This document shows positions 33,841 through 42,658 of a DNA stretch of 64,000 bases, in pieces. The DNA is taken from positions 264,910 through 328,909 of the forward strand of contig NZ_JADGMQ010000003.1 of the NCBI RefSeq assembly GCF_016124105.1, given 5' to 3'. The translations under genes were made by a program, and so were the position numbers. The notes beneath the pieces were generated by a model. The model ran no database searches. It saw only the letters and a list, made by a program, of their open reading frames with translations, and had not been told where the DNA came from. Numbering within the stretch: position 1 is the first letter of the stretch; each line of letters begins with the position of its first letter. The DNA comes from Aquamicrobium zhengzhouense (GTDB lineage: Bacteria > Pseudomonadota > Alphaproteobacteria > Rhizobiales > Rhizobiaceae).

Positions 33841-35382
33841 ATGAAACGAACTGCAATTGCCCTTTCGGTCAGTTTTCTGACGGGGCTGCCCGGCGTTGCT
33901 CTGGCGCAAGCCGAGCATGACGCCCACCACCCTAGAAACTCCCCTGTGCAAGCGGAGCAGGCTCCTGCGCCAACGCTTCCCTCGGCAACGATGCCTTCGA
34001 TGCAGAGAATGCCGGAGCAGTGTCACGCCCTGATGCAGGCGATGCCCCGAGAATGCATGAGCGCCATGCAGCAGATGATGCAGGGCAGCATGATGCGCGG
34101 CGGAATGGCCGCGCCAGCCGGCGGAGAAGAGGCACCGGTTGATAGCGAGGGCTCCGAGTCCACGAAGGCCTATGTCGATGCGATGAGTGCCATGCACGGG
34201 CCGATGATGGACGGCGTCATGGCTGAAGACCCTGACGTCGCCTTCGTCCGGGGCATGATCCCGCATCATCAGGGCGCGATCGACATGGCGAAGATCGTGC
34301 AGCAGTACGGGGTCGATCCGCAGACCAGGGAGTGGGCGGCCCAGATCATCGAGGCGCAGGAACGCGAAATCGCCGAGATGGAGAGCTGGCTGGCGGAGAA
34401 CGGTGAGACGCAGCCGTTCGATCTCGGCCAGACCGGCGGCACCGTCTACTCCGCCGATGAGGGCGACAGCACGATCAGCGCCATCGATCTGGGCAGCGGA
34501 GCCGTGACCACGGTGCCGATCCCGGTTGCGCCGCACAACGTCGACCTGACGCCGGACGGGCGCTTCTTGCTGGCGGTCGGCACACCAGCCTCCGGTGACC
34601 ATGGGTCGGAAGGTCATGGACATGAGGGAGACGCGGCTGGTATTCTGGTGATCCTCGACCCTCGGGATCTCTCGAAACCCGCTGTCACGGTCGAGGTCGG
34701 ATCCCATCCGGCCCACGTCGTCGCTGATACGCAAGGTCGCGCCTATGCATCCCTCTCTGGCGGGGGCGAGGTCGCAGTCATCGATCTCGCGACCGCATCG
34801 GTGATCGAGCGCATCGAGACCGGAGCCTATCCGCACGGGCTGCGGCTCAGCCCGAACGGGGCCGAACTCTACATCGCCAATGTCGAGGATGGGTCGGTGT
34901 CGGTCATCGACACGGCCAGCCTCGCCGAGGTCGCGCGCATCCCGGTCGGTGCCGCCCCCGTCCAAGTTGGCTTCACGCCTGCGGGCGACCAGATCTATGT
35001 CTCCCTGCGCGACGAAAACCGCGTGGCCGTGATCGATACCGCAACCCGCGAAGTCACGAACAGGATCGACGTCGGTCCGAATCCGATCCAGATGATCGCG
35101 ACGCCGGACGGTGCCTTCGTCTATGTCGCAAATCAGGGCACCGATTCCGAACCGAATGACACCGTGTCCGTGATCGATACCGCGACCGGTGAGGTGGTGA
35201 AGACGATCACCACCGGTCCCGGCGCGCACGGCGCGTCGATATCGGCAGACGGCGCATACGTCTTTGTCACGAACATCGCCGACGACAGCGTCTCGATTAT
35301 CGATACCGAGAGCCAGGATGTTGCCGAGACGATTCCGGTCGGCGATCGCCCGAACGGCATCGTTTACGGAAGCTCGAACTGA
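33841..35382 (+). CDS. DUF305 - beta-propeller (YVTN repeats) fusion, exported
   Basis: 513 residues from ATG 33841, with AAAGG upstream (33832 also possible). Signal peptide, then a Met-rich stretch (M-Q-Q-M-M-Q-G-S-M-M-R-G-G-M), then DUF305 with [13 protein letters not shown] near 140. From about 200 the chain is a seven-bladed-type propeller with repeating V-S-V-I-D-T-A and Y-V-A-N units. Combining a presumed copper-binding bundle with a propeller docking surface in one chain is uncommon. It may deliver copper to partners such as the cytochrome c encoded next (inference). Confidence 0.85.
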   Translation: MKRTAIALSVSFLTGLPGVALAQAEHDAHHPRNSPVQAEQAPAPTLPSATMPSMQRMPEQCHALMQAMPRECMSAMQQMMQGSMMRGGMAAPAGGEEAPVDSEGSESTKAYVDAMSAMHGPMMDGVMAEDPDVAFVRGMIPHHQGAIDMAKIVQQYGVDPQTREWAAQIIEAQEREIAEMESWLAENGETQPFDLGQTGGTVYSADEGDSTISAIDLGSGAVTTVPIPVAPHNVDLTPDGRFLLAVGTPASGDHGSEGHGHEGDAAGILVILDPRDLSKPAVTVEVGSHPAHVVADTQGRAYASLSGGGEVAVIDLATASVIERIETGAYPHGLRLSPNGAELYIANVEDGSVSVIDTASLAEVARIPVGAAPVQVGFTPAGDQIYVSLRDENRVAVIDTATREVTNRIDVGPNPIQMIATPDGAFVYVANQGTDSEPNDTVSVIDTATGEVVKTITTGPGAHGASISADGAYVFVTNIADDSVSIIDTESQDVAETIPVGDRPNGIVYGSSN

Positions 35383-35482
35383 AGGAATCGCGAACCTTGG
35401 CGCCGGGTTCCCCGGCGCCAAGGCGATCGAGGCCACATCACCAAATCTCTCCATTCGAGTGAGCAAATCAGAGGAAGATGTC

Positions 35483-35902
35483 ATGCGGACTTTCATTCTC
35501 GTGGCGATTGCCGCGATCGCGACAGGCGGTGCCTGGTGGCTCTGGAGCCAGCCCGATGCTGCAAGCCCGGCGGAAGAGGGCCAGGCTCTTGCTGCTGTAA
35601 CTCTGCCGGCCACACTGTCACCCGAAGCCGAAGCCGGTCAGCAGATATTTGCCGCCAATTGCGCTTCCTGCCACGGCACGAACGCTGAAGGGCGTGCGGG
35701 GACCGCGCCTCCGCTCATCCACAAGATCTACGAGCCGGGTCATCACAGCGACATGGCTTTCGTCTTGGCAGCACGCAACGGGGTGCGCGCCCATCACTGG
35801 CGTTTCGGAAACATGGCCCCGGTGCCGGGCCTCACGGATACGGACCTAGCCGGCATCATTCGTTTCGTGCGGGAGGTTCAGGTTGCGAACGGCATTCAAT
35901 AA
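35483..35902 (+). CDS. exported cytochrome c
   Basis: 139 residues. N-terminal hydrophobic segment F-I-L-V-A-I-A-A-I-A-T-G-G-A-W-W-L-W, then one haem site C-A-S-C-H-G-T and a distal Met in F-G-N-M-A-P-V-P-G. Ribosome site GAGGAAGA upstream. It follows the DUF305-propeller gene by 100 bases. A likely electron shuttle for copper oxidation in the periplasm, paralogous in design to that at 24920. Confidence 0.85.
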   Translation: MRTFILVAIAAIATGGAWWLWSQPDAASPAEEGQALAAVTLPATLSPEAEAGQQIFAANCASCHGTNAEGRAGTAPPLIHKIYEPGHHSDMAFVLAARNGVRAHHWRFGNMAPVPGLTDTDLAGIIRFVREVQVANGIQ

Positions 35903-35984
35903 ACCGCTGATCTTGGGCGACCCAGCCGTGATCGAGGTCATGTCCCGGCTACGGTCTTGCCGCATTCTCCGCCACCGATCGTCG

Positions 35985-36095
35985 AGAAGGTCGAGGGCCG
36001 CCGCGTACAACAGATCGACGTGGTCACCAAGCAGGTCGTCAGTGCAGGGCCGGGCGATGCTCGGTCGAACGGCGTTGTCTACGGTATCCGGTCCG
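35985..36095 (+). pseudogene. fragment resembling the end of a YVTN propeller gene
   Basis: One frame here reads V-Q-Q-I-D-V-V-T-K-Q-V-V-S-A-G-P-G-D-A-R-S-N-G-V-V-Y-G. The last 10 residues (G-D-x-x-x-N-G-V-V-Y-G) mirror the C terminus of the DUF305-propeller protein (G-D-R-P-N-G-I-V-Y-G). There is no start or longer frame, so it is probably a decayed second copy. The rest of 35903-36223 holds nothing I recognise. Confidence 0.4.
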
Positions 36096-36223
36096 ATGAG
36101 CAACTGGCACCGGAGTCCGCTTCGATACCAAGTTATATCAAGATCCTGGACGATACTTATCGCTAATCTGCTTACGCTCTTCGTCCAGACGCTCGCCATC
36201 GCCAAATAATGTTGCAGCGAATG

Positions 36224-37147
36224 GCGGAGCCTTCCAAATCAATCGAACTTCGTCATCTCCGCTATTTCGTGGCTGCAGCCGAGCATGGCAGTTTTCGCAA
36301 GGCTGGAGATGCACTTGGACGGTCGCAATCTGCAATCAGCCGCTGCATTGCCGATCTCGAAGACAGGATGGGCGCGTCACTCTTCCATCGGCACGCATGG
36401 GGCGTGTCGCAGACCTTTGCGGGACAGCGTTTCCTTCATCGCGCGCGACGGGCCATCAAGACGATCAACGAAGGCGCTCATGAAGTCGCCGCCGCTGGCC
36501 GATCCGAGCAGGGGCGAGTGCGGATCGGCATCTATTCATCCATCGCTTCGGGCTTTTTGGCAAAGCTGTTGGCGCGCTATGGCCGATGTCACAAAGATGT
36601 CAGGATCGAACTGATCGACGGCGAGCCTGCCGAACACATTGCGGCCATCCGCCAGTTCCGCCTCGACGTCGCCTTCCTGACCGGCGACAGGGAATGGCCC
36701 GGATGCGACCGAGCGCCTCTGTGGTCCGAACGGGTTTTCGTTGTGCTGCCCGATTTCCACCCGCTGGCGGTTTTGGACGAGGTGATGTGGGGAGACCTGG
36801 CCGATGAGCCCTTCATCGTCAGTGAAGCCGCGCCGGGCCAGGAGATCCATGATCATCTGGTGCGGGAGCTGGCGGACCTTGGCCGGCATCCCGAGATCCA
36901 GGTTCAATCGGTCGGCCGGGACAACCTGCTGCCTCTGGTGGCGATCGGCCAAGGTTTGACGCTGGTGAGCGAGGCCATGACGGTGGCCGCGTTTCCAGAC
37001 ATCACATACCGGCCCATCGCCGGCGAGATGCTTCCATTTTCGGCGGTCTGGTCCCCGACGAACGACAATCCCGCGTTCCGCAGGTTGCTCTCCATGGCAA
37101 AGGCGGCGTCTGCCAAGGCCGCGAAGCTCAGGCAATCGGCTTCGTAG
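36224..37147 (+). CDS. LysR-family transcriptional regulator
   Basis: 307 residues from ATG 36224 (an upstream in-frame ATG at 36209 adds five). Winged helix-turn-helix: R-H-L-R-Y-F-V-A-A-A-E-H-G-S-F-R-K-A-G, S-Q-S-A-I-S-R-C-I-A-D-L-E. Effector domain 90-300 with G-x-x-x-I-R-Q-F-R-L-D-V-A-F and E-R-V-F-V-V-L-P. The stop lies within the convergent DUF2274 gene by 20 bases. The effector is unknown; such LysR genes are frequent at this place beside trbI in ICEs. Confidence 0.85.
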   Translation, partial: AEPSKSIELRHLRYFVAAAEHGSFRKAGDALGRSQSAISRCIADLEDRMGASLFHRHAWGVSQTFAGQRFLHRARRAIKTINEGAHEVAAAGRSEQGRVRIGIYSSIASGFLAKLLARYGRCHKDVRIELIDGEPAEHIAAIRQFRLDVAFLTGDREWPGCDRAPLWSERVFVVLPDFHPLAVLDEVMWGDLADEPFIVSEAAPGQEIHDHLVRELADLGRHPEIQVQSVGRDNLLPLVAIGQGLTLVSEAMTVAAFPDITYRPIAGEMLPFSAVWSPTNDNPAFRRLLSMAKAASAKAAKLRQSAS

Positions 37148-37367
37148 ATTGGGGCGAGCGACGTGCTTTTGCGAAGCCACGATCTGTCGCAATAAATCGC
37201 TCCAGCATCGGCACAATCAGTTTGACGGGATCGGCGACGGGCTGGCCCGTCTCGCGGGCCAGCACCTCGGCATAGGCGACCAGATCGCGGTGAAGCGGCG
37301 CAGGCAGCTCCACCGTCACCTTGACGGGCTTGTCATCGGGCAGCGGGCCGAGTTTCAGTTTCGTCAT
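37128..37367 (-). CDS. DUF2274 protein, tail of the trb operon
   Basis: 79 residues from ATG 37367, with GGAGG before it. L-K-L-G-P-L-P-D-D-K-P-V-K-V-T-V-E-L-P then L-H-R-D-L-V-A-Y-A-E-V-L is a ribbon-helix-helix-like arrangement; the family regularly follows trbI. Its role in transfer is not known. It overlaps the LysR gene tail-to-tail by 20 bases. Confidence 0.85.
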   Translation of the reverse strand: MTKLKLGPLPDDKPVKVTVELPAPLHRDLVAYAEVLARETGQPVADPVKLIVPMLERFIATDRGFAKARRSPQSTKPIA

Positions 37368-37369
37368 GC

Positions 37370-38500
37370 TTATCCTCCTGCGGGTTCGAATACGAGGTCG
37401 CGGGTGACAATGATCCTGAGCGGGAAACCGGGCCTGATCGTCAATGTCGGCGCGACCTGCAACTGGCGCTGAACGATCTGCTGGCCCGCTTGATTGACGG
37501 TATCCTGCGCACCGTCGCGGATGGCCCGGATCAGCCGGTCCTCGTCGCTGGTCGCCAGCTCCGTACCGACCGCCAGCAGCGTGGACAGCCCGGCCGCCTT
37601 CATCAGATCCCACCAATGATAATCGACGCCATCCTCAAGCCCGGCGTAGCCGCGGGCATCCGTTCCCGGAAGGCGCTCCAGCACAATGGAACGGCCGCCC
37701 GGCAGGATCAGGCGATTCCAGACGAGCAACACCCTGCGCTGGCCGAAGGTCACGCCGTCGTCATACTGGCCGATGATGCGGGTGCCCTGCGGGATCAGAA
37801 GCAGAGAGCCGGTCGGGCTGTCATAGACGTTCTCCGTCACCTGCGCGGTGATCTGGCCGGGAAGGTCGGAGCGGATGCCGGTGATAAGTGCCGCCGGAAT
37901 GACGGCTCCGGCCTGCAGGATGTACGGCGACGCCGGCGGCGTGACACGATCCGGGGAGACGGTCTGCCGGTCCACCGGCCCATTGAGGAAGGCAGCATGC
38001 CGGTTCTGCCCGGTCGCGTCCTGTTGCTGTCCGCCGAGTCCGGCCAGGCCGGGTATGGTCGTTCCCGGAGTGCCTCCAGAACGCGGACCGGACTGGAAGA
38101 ACACGTTGCTGAGCCGCGCGGCCTCTTCCTCGGCGCGGCGGCGTTCCTCTTCGGGATCTACGGCAGGCGTCGTTATGGCAGGCGTCGCAACGGGCTGCCC
38201 CCGGTTCTGCGCCTCAAGGATTGGGCGGCCAAGATCACCAGGCAAAGCAGGGCCAAGCACCGGACCGGTATAGTCGCTCGGCAGGCCGGACAAGCCGTCG
38301 GCCGTGGGGCGGTTCTCGGTCGAATAGAGTTCTTCGCCGCCCGGTCCCGCGTCGCGGGTCTGGAGCGCGTAGATGAGCGCACCGCCGATGCCGAGAAGCG
38401 CGACCGCACCCACGCCTACCAGCATCTTGCGGGACAGGCGGGTGACACGTGGCGGTTCGGCGCGCAAGCGCATCGGTGGGACAGTTTCCGTATCGCTCAT
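37370..38500 (-). CDS. trbI: conjugal transfer protein TrbI (VirB10-like)
   Basis: 376 residues. One membrane helix near 27-45 (M-L-V-G-V-G-A-V-A-L-L-G-I-G-G-A-L-I-Y), a Pro/Gln-rich periplasmic linker, then the VirB10 beta-barrel domain with L-Q-A-G-A-V-I-P-A-A-L-I-T-G-I and L-L-I-P-Q-G-T-R-I-I-G. It spans both membranes as the core-complex scaffold of the type IV secretion system. Start overlaps the trbG stop by 4 bases. Confidence 0.95.
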   Translation of the reverse strand: MSDTETVPPMRLRAEPPRVTRLSRKMLVGVGAVALLGIGGALIYALQTRDAGPGGEELYSTENRPTADGLSGLPSDYTGPVLGPALPGDLGRPILEAQNRGQPVATPAITTPAVDPEEERRRAEEEAARLSNVFFQSGPRSGGTPGTTIPGLAGLGGQQQDATGQNRHAAFLNGPVDRQTVSPDRVTPPASPYILQAGAVIPAALITGIRSDLPGQITAQVTENVYDSPTGSLLLIPQGTRIIGQYDDGVTFGQRRVLLVWNRLILPGGRSIVLERLPGTDARGYAGLEDGVDYHWWDLMKAAGLSTLLAVGTELATSDEDRLIRAIRDGAQDTVNQAGQQIVQRQLQVAPTLTIRPGFPLRIIVTRDLVFEPAGG

Positions 38501-39525
38501 GAGGATGAGCCTTCCGTGGTCGTGCGAGCCGGCTGGGTTGCGGCCTGGCTCTGTTCCATCCGGACAATCCTGACCACCTGCTGACGGTCGCCGCTGCCAA
38601 GGCGCAGCTCGGCTGCAGCGAACAGACGATCCACGATCAGGACATTCTGGTGGATTCGGCTGTTGACGATCTGCGGCTCACCATCGGAGCCGAGAACGAA
38701 GATCGGTGGCATCTCGCCCTGCACGATCCCGCGCGGGAAGACGACATAGACGCGGCGTCCATCGTCGAAAACGGAAACCGGCCGCCAAGGCGGGCTGTCA
38801 CCGCGCACTTGCAATCCGTAGCGATAGTTGCGTGCGGACTCGACCGGGATGACTGGCGCCGAGGGCGTGGCAACACGGCTTCCCGCCGGAGGTGCCGGAT
38901 AAGCCCAGGCGACGGACGGCATATAGAGCGATTCCCTTGCACGCAGCTCGACCATGTAAGTGCGCCGGTCGGTGGTCACGACAAGATTGGTCGAGATGTC
39001 TTCGCGCGTCGGCTTTACGAGGATATGGACACGGCGGTTCGCGCCCGAACCGGATTCGGTGTCGCCGATGATCCAGCGGATCGTATCGCCGGCTGCGATC
39101 GGGCCCGCGCCTGTCAGGCTTTCGCCCGGCTCCAGCGCGATGTTGGTGATCTGGCCGGGGGCGGCATAGACCTGATAGAGCGCGCCCTCACTCCACGGAT
39201 ATATCTGGATGGCGTTGTAATAGCCTTCGCGGCGCGGCTCGACACGGGCGGCGGCATTGGCGTTCTCGACGCGGCCGGCCGGCGTGCTGGCAGCGGTGCC
39301 GCCCCGCGCGACGGCCCAGGCTGGCGGCGTGTGCAACGGCCGCGGCCGGTCGTCGGTGGCGGCCGTTTGCACGGTGGGCAACGGCGGCACGGAGTCGTCG
39401 TAGCTGAATTGCGGCACCCGGTTGGTGGCGCAGCCCGCCAGCATGGTCGCGGAAAGCAGCAAAGCCGCCAAAGCGGGTTTACGGAAAACCGGAAGCCCGG
39501 CTTTACGGAAAGTCGAGGCGGTCAT
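38497..39525 (-). CDS. trbG: conjugal transfer protein TrbG (VirB9-like)
   Basis: 342 residues. Lipoprotein-like signal M-L-A-G-C-A near residue 30, then the VirB9/CagX domain: I-Q-I-Y-P-W-S-E-G-A-L-Y-Q-V-Y-A-A-P, N-L-V-V-T-T-D-R-R-T-Y, and F-D-D-G-R-R-V-Y-V-V-F-P. Forms the outer-membrane core complex with TrbI. Overlaps trbF and trbI by 4 bases on each side. Confidence 0.95.
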   Translation of the reverse strand: MTASTFRKAGLPVFRKPALAALLLSATMLAGCATNRVPQFSYDDSVPPLPTVQTAATDDRPRPLHTPPAWAVARGGTAASTPAGRVENANAAARVEPRREGYYNAIQIYPWSEGALYQVYAAPGQITNIALEPGESLTGAGPIAAGDTIRWIIGDTESGSGANRRVHILVKPTREDISTNLVVTTDRRTYMVELRARESLYMPSVAWAYPAPPAGSRVATPSAPVIPVESARNYRYGLQVRGDSPPWRPVSVFDDGRRVYVVFPRGIVQGEMPPIFVLGSDGEPQIVNSRIHQNVLIVDRLFAAAELRLGSGDRQQVVRIVRMEQSQAATQPARTTTEGSSS

Positions 39526-40211
39526 TGGCTCATCTCCCGCGACCAGTTGATCGCGTTCACATAAATTCCAAGGGGATTAGCCCGCAGGCGCTCGGCGTTG
39601 CGCGGAGTCTGGATCACGATGGTCAGGATCGCGGTCCAGCGCTCGGTGGTGGAAAGCTGGCCGCTCTCGTAGTGCCGTTCGGTCCAAGCCACGCGGAAGG
39701 AATCCGGTGAAGCCCGGATGACCGAGGACACCTCGACGGCGACCTGCTGCCGGCCGACGCGGGTGAACGGGTCGTTGGCGCGAGCATAATCGTTCAGCGC
39801 CGCCGCGCCGCGATCAGTGGTGAACTCGTAGGCGCGCAGCCAGTTCTGGCGCACGATGATAGGATCGGCCGGGATCGCGCGGACCTGCTCGATGAAGCGT
39901 CCGAGATGGAAGGCGACCTGCGGATCGGTCGGCTGGTAGTCGGCCGAGGCCGGGGCAACGGTCTGAGCCTCACCGAGCGCATCGACCTCAACAACCCAGG
40001 GCACAACGGTCCCGCGTGCCGATTGCCAGACCAGCGCGGCGGCGAAACCTGCCGACAGGATCAGGCTGCCGAAGGCCATATAGCGCCAGTTGCGCGCCTG
40101 CATGCGGGCCGAGCCGATGCGTTCGTCCCAGACCTGCGCTGCCTTCTGATACGGCGTCTGGGGTTCCGGCGTCTTGCCGTAATGGGTTGCTGGTCGTTTG
40201 AAGATGCTCAT
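39522..40211 (-). CDS. trbF: conjugal transfer protein TrbF (VirB8-like)
   Basis: 229 residues with an N-terminal membrane helix (M-A-F-G-S-L-I-L-S-A-G-F-A-A-A-L-V-W) and a periplasmic VirB8-type domain (Y-E-F-T-T-D-R-G-A-A-A-L-N-D-Y, W-T-E-R-H-Y). Assembly factor of the inner-membrane complex. Overlaps both neighbours by 4 bases. Confidence 0.95.
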   Translation of the reverse strand: MSIFKRPATHYGKTPEPQTPYQKAAQVWDERIGSARMQARNWRYMAFGSLILSAGFAAALVWQSARGTVVPWVVEVDALGEAQTVAPASADYQPTDPQVAFHLGRFIEQVRAIPADPIIVRQNWLRAYEFTTDRGAAALNDYARANDPFTRVGRQQVAVEVSSVIRASPDSFRVAWTERHYESGQLSTTERWTAILTIVIQTPRNAERLRANPLGIYVNAINWSREMSQ

Positions 40212-41563
40212 GAGCGGTCGCTTTCGGAAAGATTGACAGAGGAACCGGAGCCGTGGCTGTCGCCGGAACGGACGGCATGAGCGGCGGCGGTGACGCCGTG
40301 GCTCATGGCCCGGTCGCGGCGCATCTGCTGTGCCCAGGCAGGCCCTTCGGTTGATGGCGGAGCTGATGGCGTGGCAGATGCGCTTGCGCCGACGGTACCC
40401 ATCGAGGAGCTGCCGCCAGAAGCTGCAAACCCGCCCTTGACACCATCCGAGTAGCTGGATTTCAGGCTATCGGTGGCGCGGGAGGCGGCGCGTTTCAGGG
40501 GCGAGACGGTCGCGGAGGCTCCGGCGCGGGCCACGCCGCCAAGGCCGGAGGCGACTCCGGCCGCGCCGGACTCGCCCATCGAGCCAAGGGTATAGGCCGA
40601 CGAAGCCGCGCCGGCTGTCGTGGCTCCACCACGCGCGAGCGCGGCACCGCCCGAGAGTGCGGCTGCACCGCCGCGTGCGGCGAGCATGGTCGCTCCGCCT
40701 GCGGCAACGGTCGCGCCGCCGACCGCAAGGCCAGTGCCGACGGCGGCGCCTGCGCCGAGCTGCGGGCCGCCGGAGACAAGGCCGGTGGCAATGCCGGGAC
40801 CGAAGATGCCGAGGCCGAGAAGGGAAAGCGCGGCGAGCACGATCGCCATGGCGTCATCGATTGTCGGAGTCGCGCCGCCAAAGCCTGCGGTGAACTGCCC
40901 GAACAGCGTCGAACCGATGCCGATGATGACGGCGAGGACCAGCACCTTGATGCCGCTGGAGACCACATTGCCCAGCACCCGCTCGGCCATGAAAGCGGTT
41001 TTGCCGAAAAGGCCGAATGGGATCAGCACAAAGCCGGCGAGCGTGGTCAGTTTGAACTCGATCAGGGTGACGAAAAGCTGGATCGCCAGGATGAAAAAGG
41101 CCAGCACCACCAGTGCCCAGGCGAACAGCAGGCACGCGATCTGGATGAAGTTCTCGAAAAAGGCGATCCAGCCCATCAGGTCCGAAATGGATTCGAGCAG
41201 CGGGCGACCGGCGTCCAGCCCGGTCTGGGCAACGCGGCCGGGGCGCAGGAGGTCGGCAACCGAGAAGCCAGTGCCGGACGCCATGAGCCCGAGCCCGGCG
41301 AAGCTCTCGAAGACGATCCGCGCGAGATTATTCCAGTTGCTGATGAGATAGGCGAAGACGCCGACGAACAGCGTTTTTCTCACCAAACGGGCAATGATGT
41401 CGTCATCGGCGCCCCAGGCCCAGAACAACGCGGCGAGCGTCACGTCGATGACGATCAGCGTCGTGGCGATGAAGGCAACCTCGCCGCCGAGCAGGCCGAA
41501 GCCGGAGTCGATATAGCTGGTGAAGACGCCGAGAAAGTTGTCGATGACCCCCGTTCCGCCCAT
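40208..41563 (-). CDS. trbL: conjugal transfer protein TrbL (VirB6-like)
   Basis: 451 residues from ATG 41563, preceded by GGGAGG. Residues 1-270 have six or so membrane helices (V-I-D-N-F-L-G-V-F, L-V-I-D-V-T-L-A-A-L-F-W, F-V-L-I-P-F-G-L-F), the polytopic VirB6 channel. The last 180 residues are a Gly/Ala/Ser-rich low-complexity tail, usual for TrbL. The start is placed after the trbK-alt stop. Confidence 0.93.
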   Translation of the reverse strand: MGGTGVIDNFLGVFTSYIDSGFGLLGGEVAFIATTLIVIDVTLAALFWAWGADDDIIARLVRKTLFVGVFAYLISNWNNLARIVFESFAGLGLMASGTGFSVADLLRPGRVAQTGLDAGRPLLESISDLMGWIAFFENFIQIACLLFAWALVVLAFFILAIQLFVTLIEFKLTTLAGFVLIPFGLFGKTAFMAERVLGNVVSSGIKVLVLAVIIGIGSTLFGQFTAGFGGATPTIDDAMAIVLAALSLLGLGIFGPGIATGLVSGGPQLGAGAAVGTGLAVGGATVAAGGATMLAARGGAAALSGGAALARGGATTAGAASSAYTLGSMGESGAAGVASGLGGVARAGASATVSPLKRAASRATDSLKSSYSDGVKGGFAASGGSSSMGTVGASASATPSAPPSTEGPAWAQQMRRDRAMSHGVTAAAHAVRSGDSHGSGSSVNLSESDRS

Positions 41564-41567
41564 GTGC

Positions 41568-41858
41568 TCACAGCCTCCCGTTCTGTGCAGGTGTTGTTGG
41601 CGCGGGTGTCTTGCCGAGGAAGCGGTCGCGGGTCTCGGCCCAGATCGCGAGGCAATTCGCATCACTGGCCGCAGCCTCACCCATCTGCTGACAACGGCGC
41701 TGTCCCTCGCGCAAGGGATCGACCGGAGGAGGCTGGAGCGAGGGAGCGGAAGGCGCCGGGACGGAGACGTCCTCGCGGTTCATCTCGATAATGGTCGCCG
41801 TGATGGCCACGGCGACAAATACGATGGCCGCGATCCGGGCCAGCACCTTCCCGTCCAT
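41568..41858 (-). CDS. TrbK-alt putative entry-exclusion protein
   Basis: 96 residues. One N-terminal membrane helix (I-A-A-I-V-F-V-A-V-A-I-T-A-T-I-I), a Pro-rich stretch and two cysteines (R-R-C-Q-Q-M, N-C-L-A-I-W) near the C-terminal half. This is the TrbK-alt form found between trbJ and trbL in alphaproteobacterial elements. It would block redundant transfer into a cell already carrying the element. Confidence 0.85.
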   Translation of the reverse strand: MDGKVLARIAAIVFVAVAITATIIEMNREDVSVPAPSAPSLQPPPVDPLREGQRRCQQMGEAAASDANCLAIWAETRDRFLGKTPAPTTPAQNGRL

Positions 41859-41875
41859 GATTTCCCCTCCCGGCC

Positions 41876-42658
41876 TCAGTTGAACATTCGTGCGTTGCCG
41901 GGCTGGTAGCCTGACCCCGGGGTCAGGAAGCGCTCACGCTGGATGCGTCCCTGTTCGGCTGCGGTGGCGCGTTCGGCCTCGGTCAAGGCATCTGCCCGGC
42001 CATTGGCCGAGATCACCGCGATCAAATCGGAAAGCTGCTGCGATTGGAGGGCGAGCAGCTGGTTGCCGGCCTGGGTTGCCTGAAGCGCGCCGGTCGCCCC
42101 CTGGCTTTGGCCGACAAGCTCCGACATTTGCGTGCGATTGCTGTCGATATTGCCGACGACGCCGGCCTGGACGCGCATCGCGTCCTGCAGGCCGCCGACG
42201 GTGTTTTCCCAGCGCGAGCGCGCATCGGCGATCATCTGCGCGTCAGTGGCGTTCAGGGACAGGTTGCCATAGTCCTGCTGGAACATCTGGTCGATGTTCT
42301 GCACATCGAAGGCAATGTTCTGGGCCTGCCCGAGAAGCTGCTGGGTCCGCTGGACATTCTGCTGGATCTGCTGGAGCGACGAATGGGGCAGGCTCGCGAG
42401 ATTGCGGGCCTGGTTGATCAGCATCTGCGCCTCGTTCTGAAGCGAGGTGATCTGATTGTTGATCTGCTCCAGCGTGCGCGCGGCGGTCAGCAGGTTCTCG
42501 GCATGGTTGGTCGGGTCATAGACGATCCGGCCGAACCCACCGAAAAAGGCATGGGCCGGGGTGGCGAACATCGGGACCAGCGCCAGCGGCGCGGCGAGCG
42601 CAAGCGCAAGCGCCGAAGCGCTCGCCATGCGGGTGAGACAGGGCATTTTGTGCGTCAT
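41876..42658 (-). CDS. trbJ: conjugal transfer protein TrbJ (VirB5-like)
   Basis: 260 residues with signal peptide (S-A-L-A-L-A-L-A-A-P-L-A-L-V) and a mainly helical coiled-coil body rich in Gln/Asn (N-N-Q-I-T-S-L-Q-N-E-A-Q-M-L-I-N-Q-A-R-N-L). This is the minor pilus/adhesin subunit family. Overlaps trbE by 4 bases. Confidence 0.93.
   Translation of the reverse strand: MTHKMPCLTRMASASALALALAAPLALVPMFATPAHAFFGGFGRIVYDPTNHAENLLTAARTLEQINNQITSLQNEAQMLINQARNLASLPHSSLQQIQQNVQRTQQLLGQAQNIAFDVQNIDQMFQQDYGNLSLNATDAQMIADARSRWENTVGGLQDAMRVQAGVVGNIDSNRTQMSELVGQSQGATGALQATQAGNQLLALQSQQLSDLIAVISANGRADALTEAERATAAEQGRIQRERFLTPGSGYQPGNARMFN

Noticed and set aside
33421..35613. 730-residue minus-strand frame opposite the DUF305-propeller gene
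   Set aside because: A GC-skew shadow; repeats of D-D-R/H-G-H mirror the YVTN repeats of the true gene on the plus strand.
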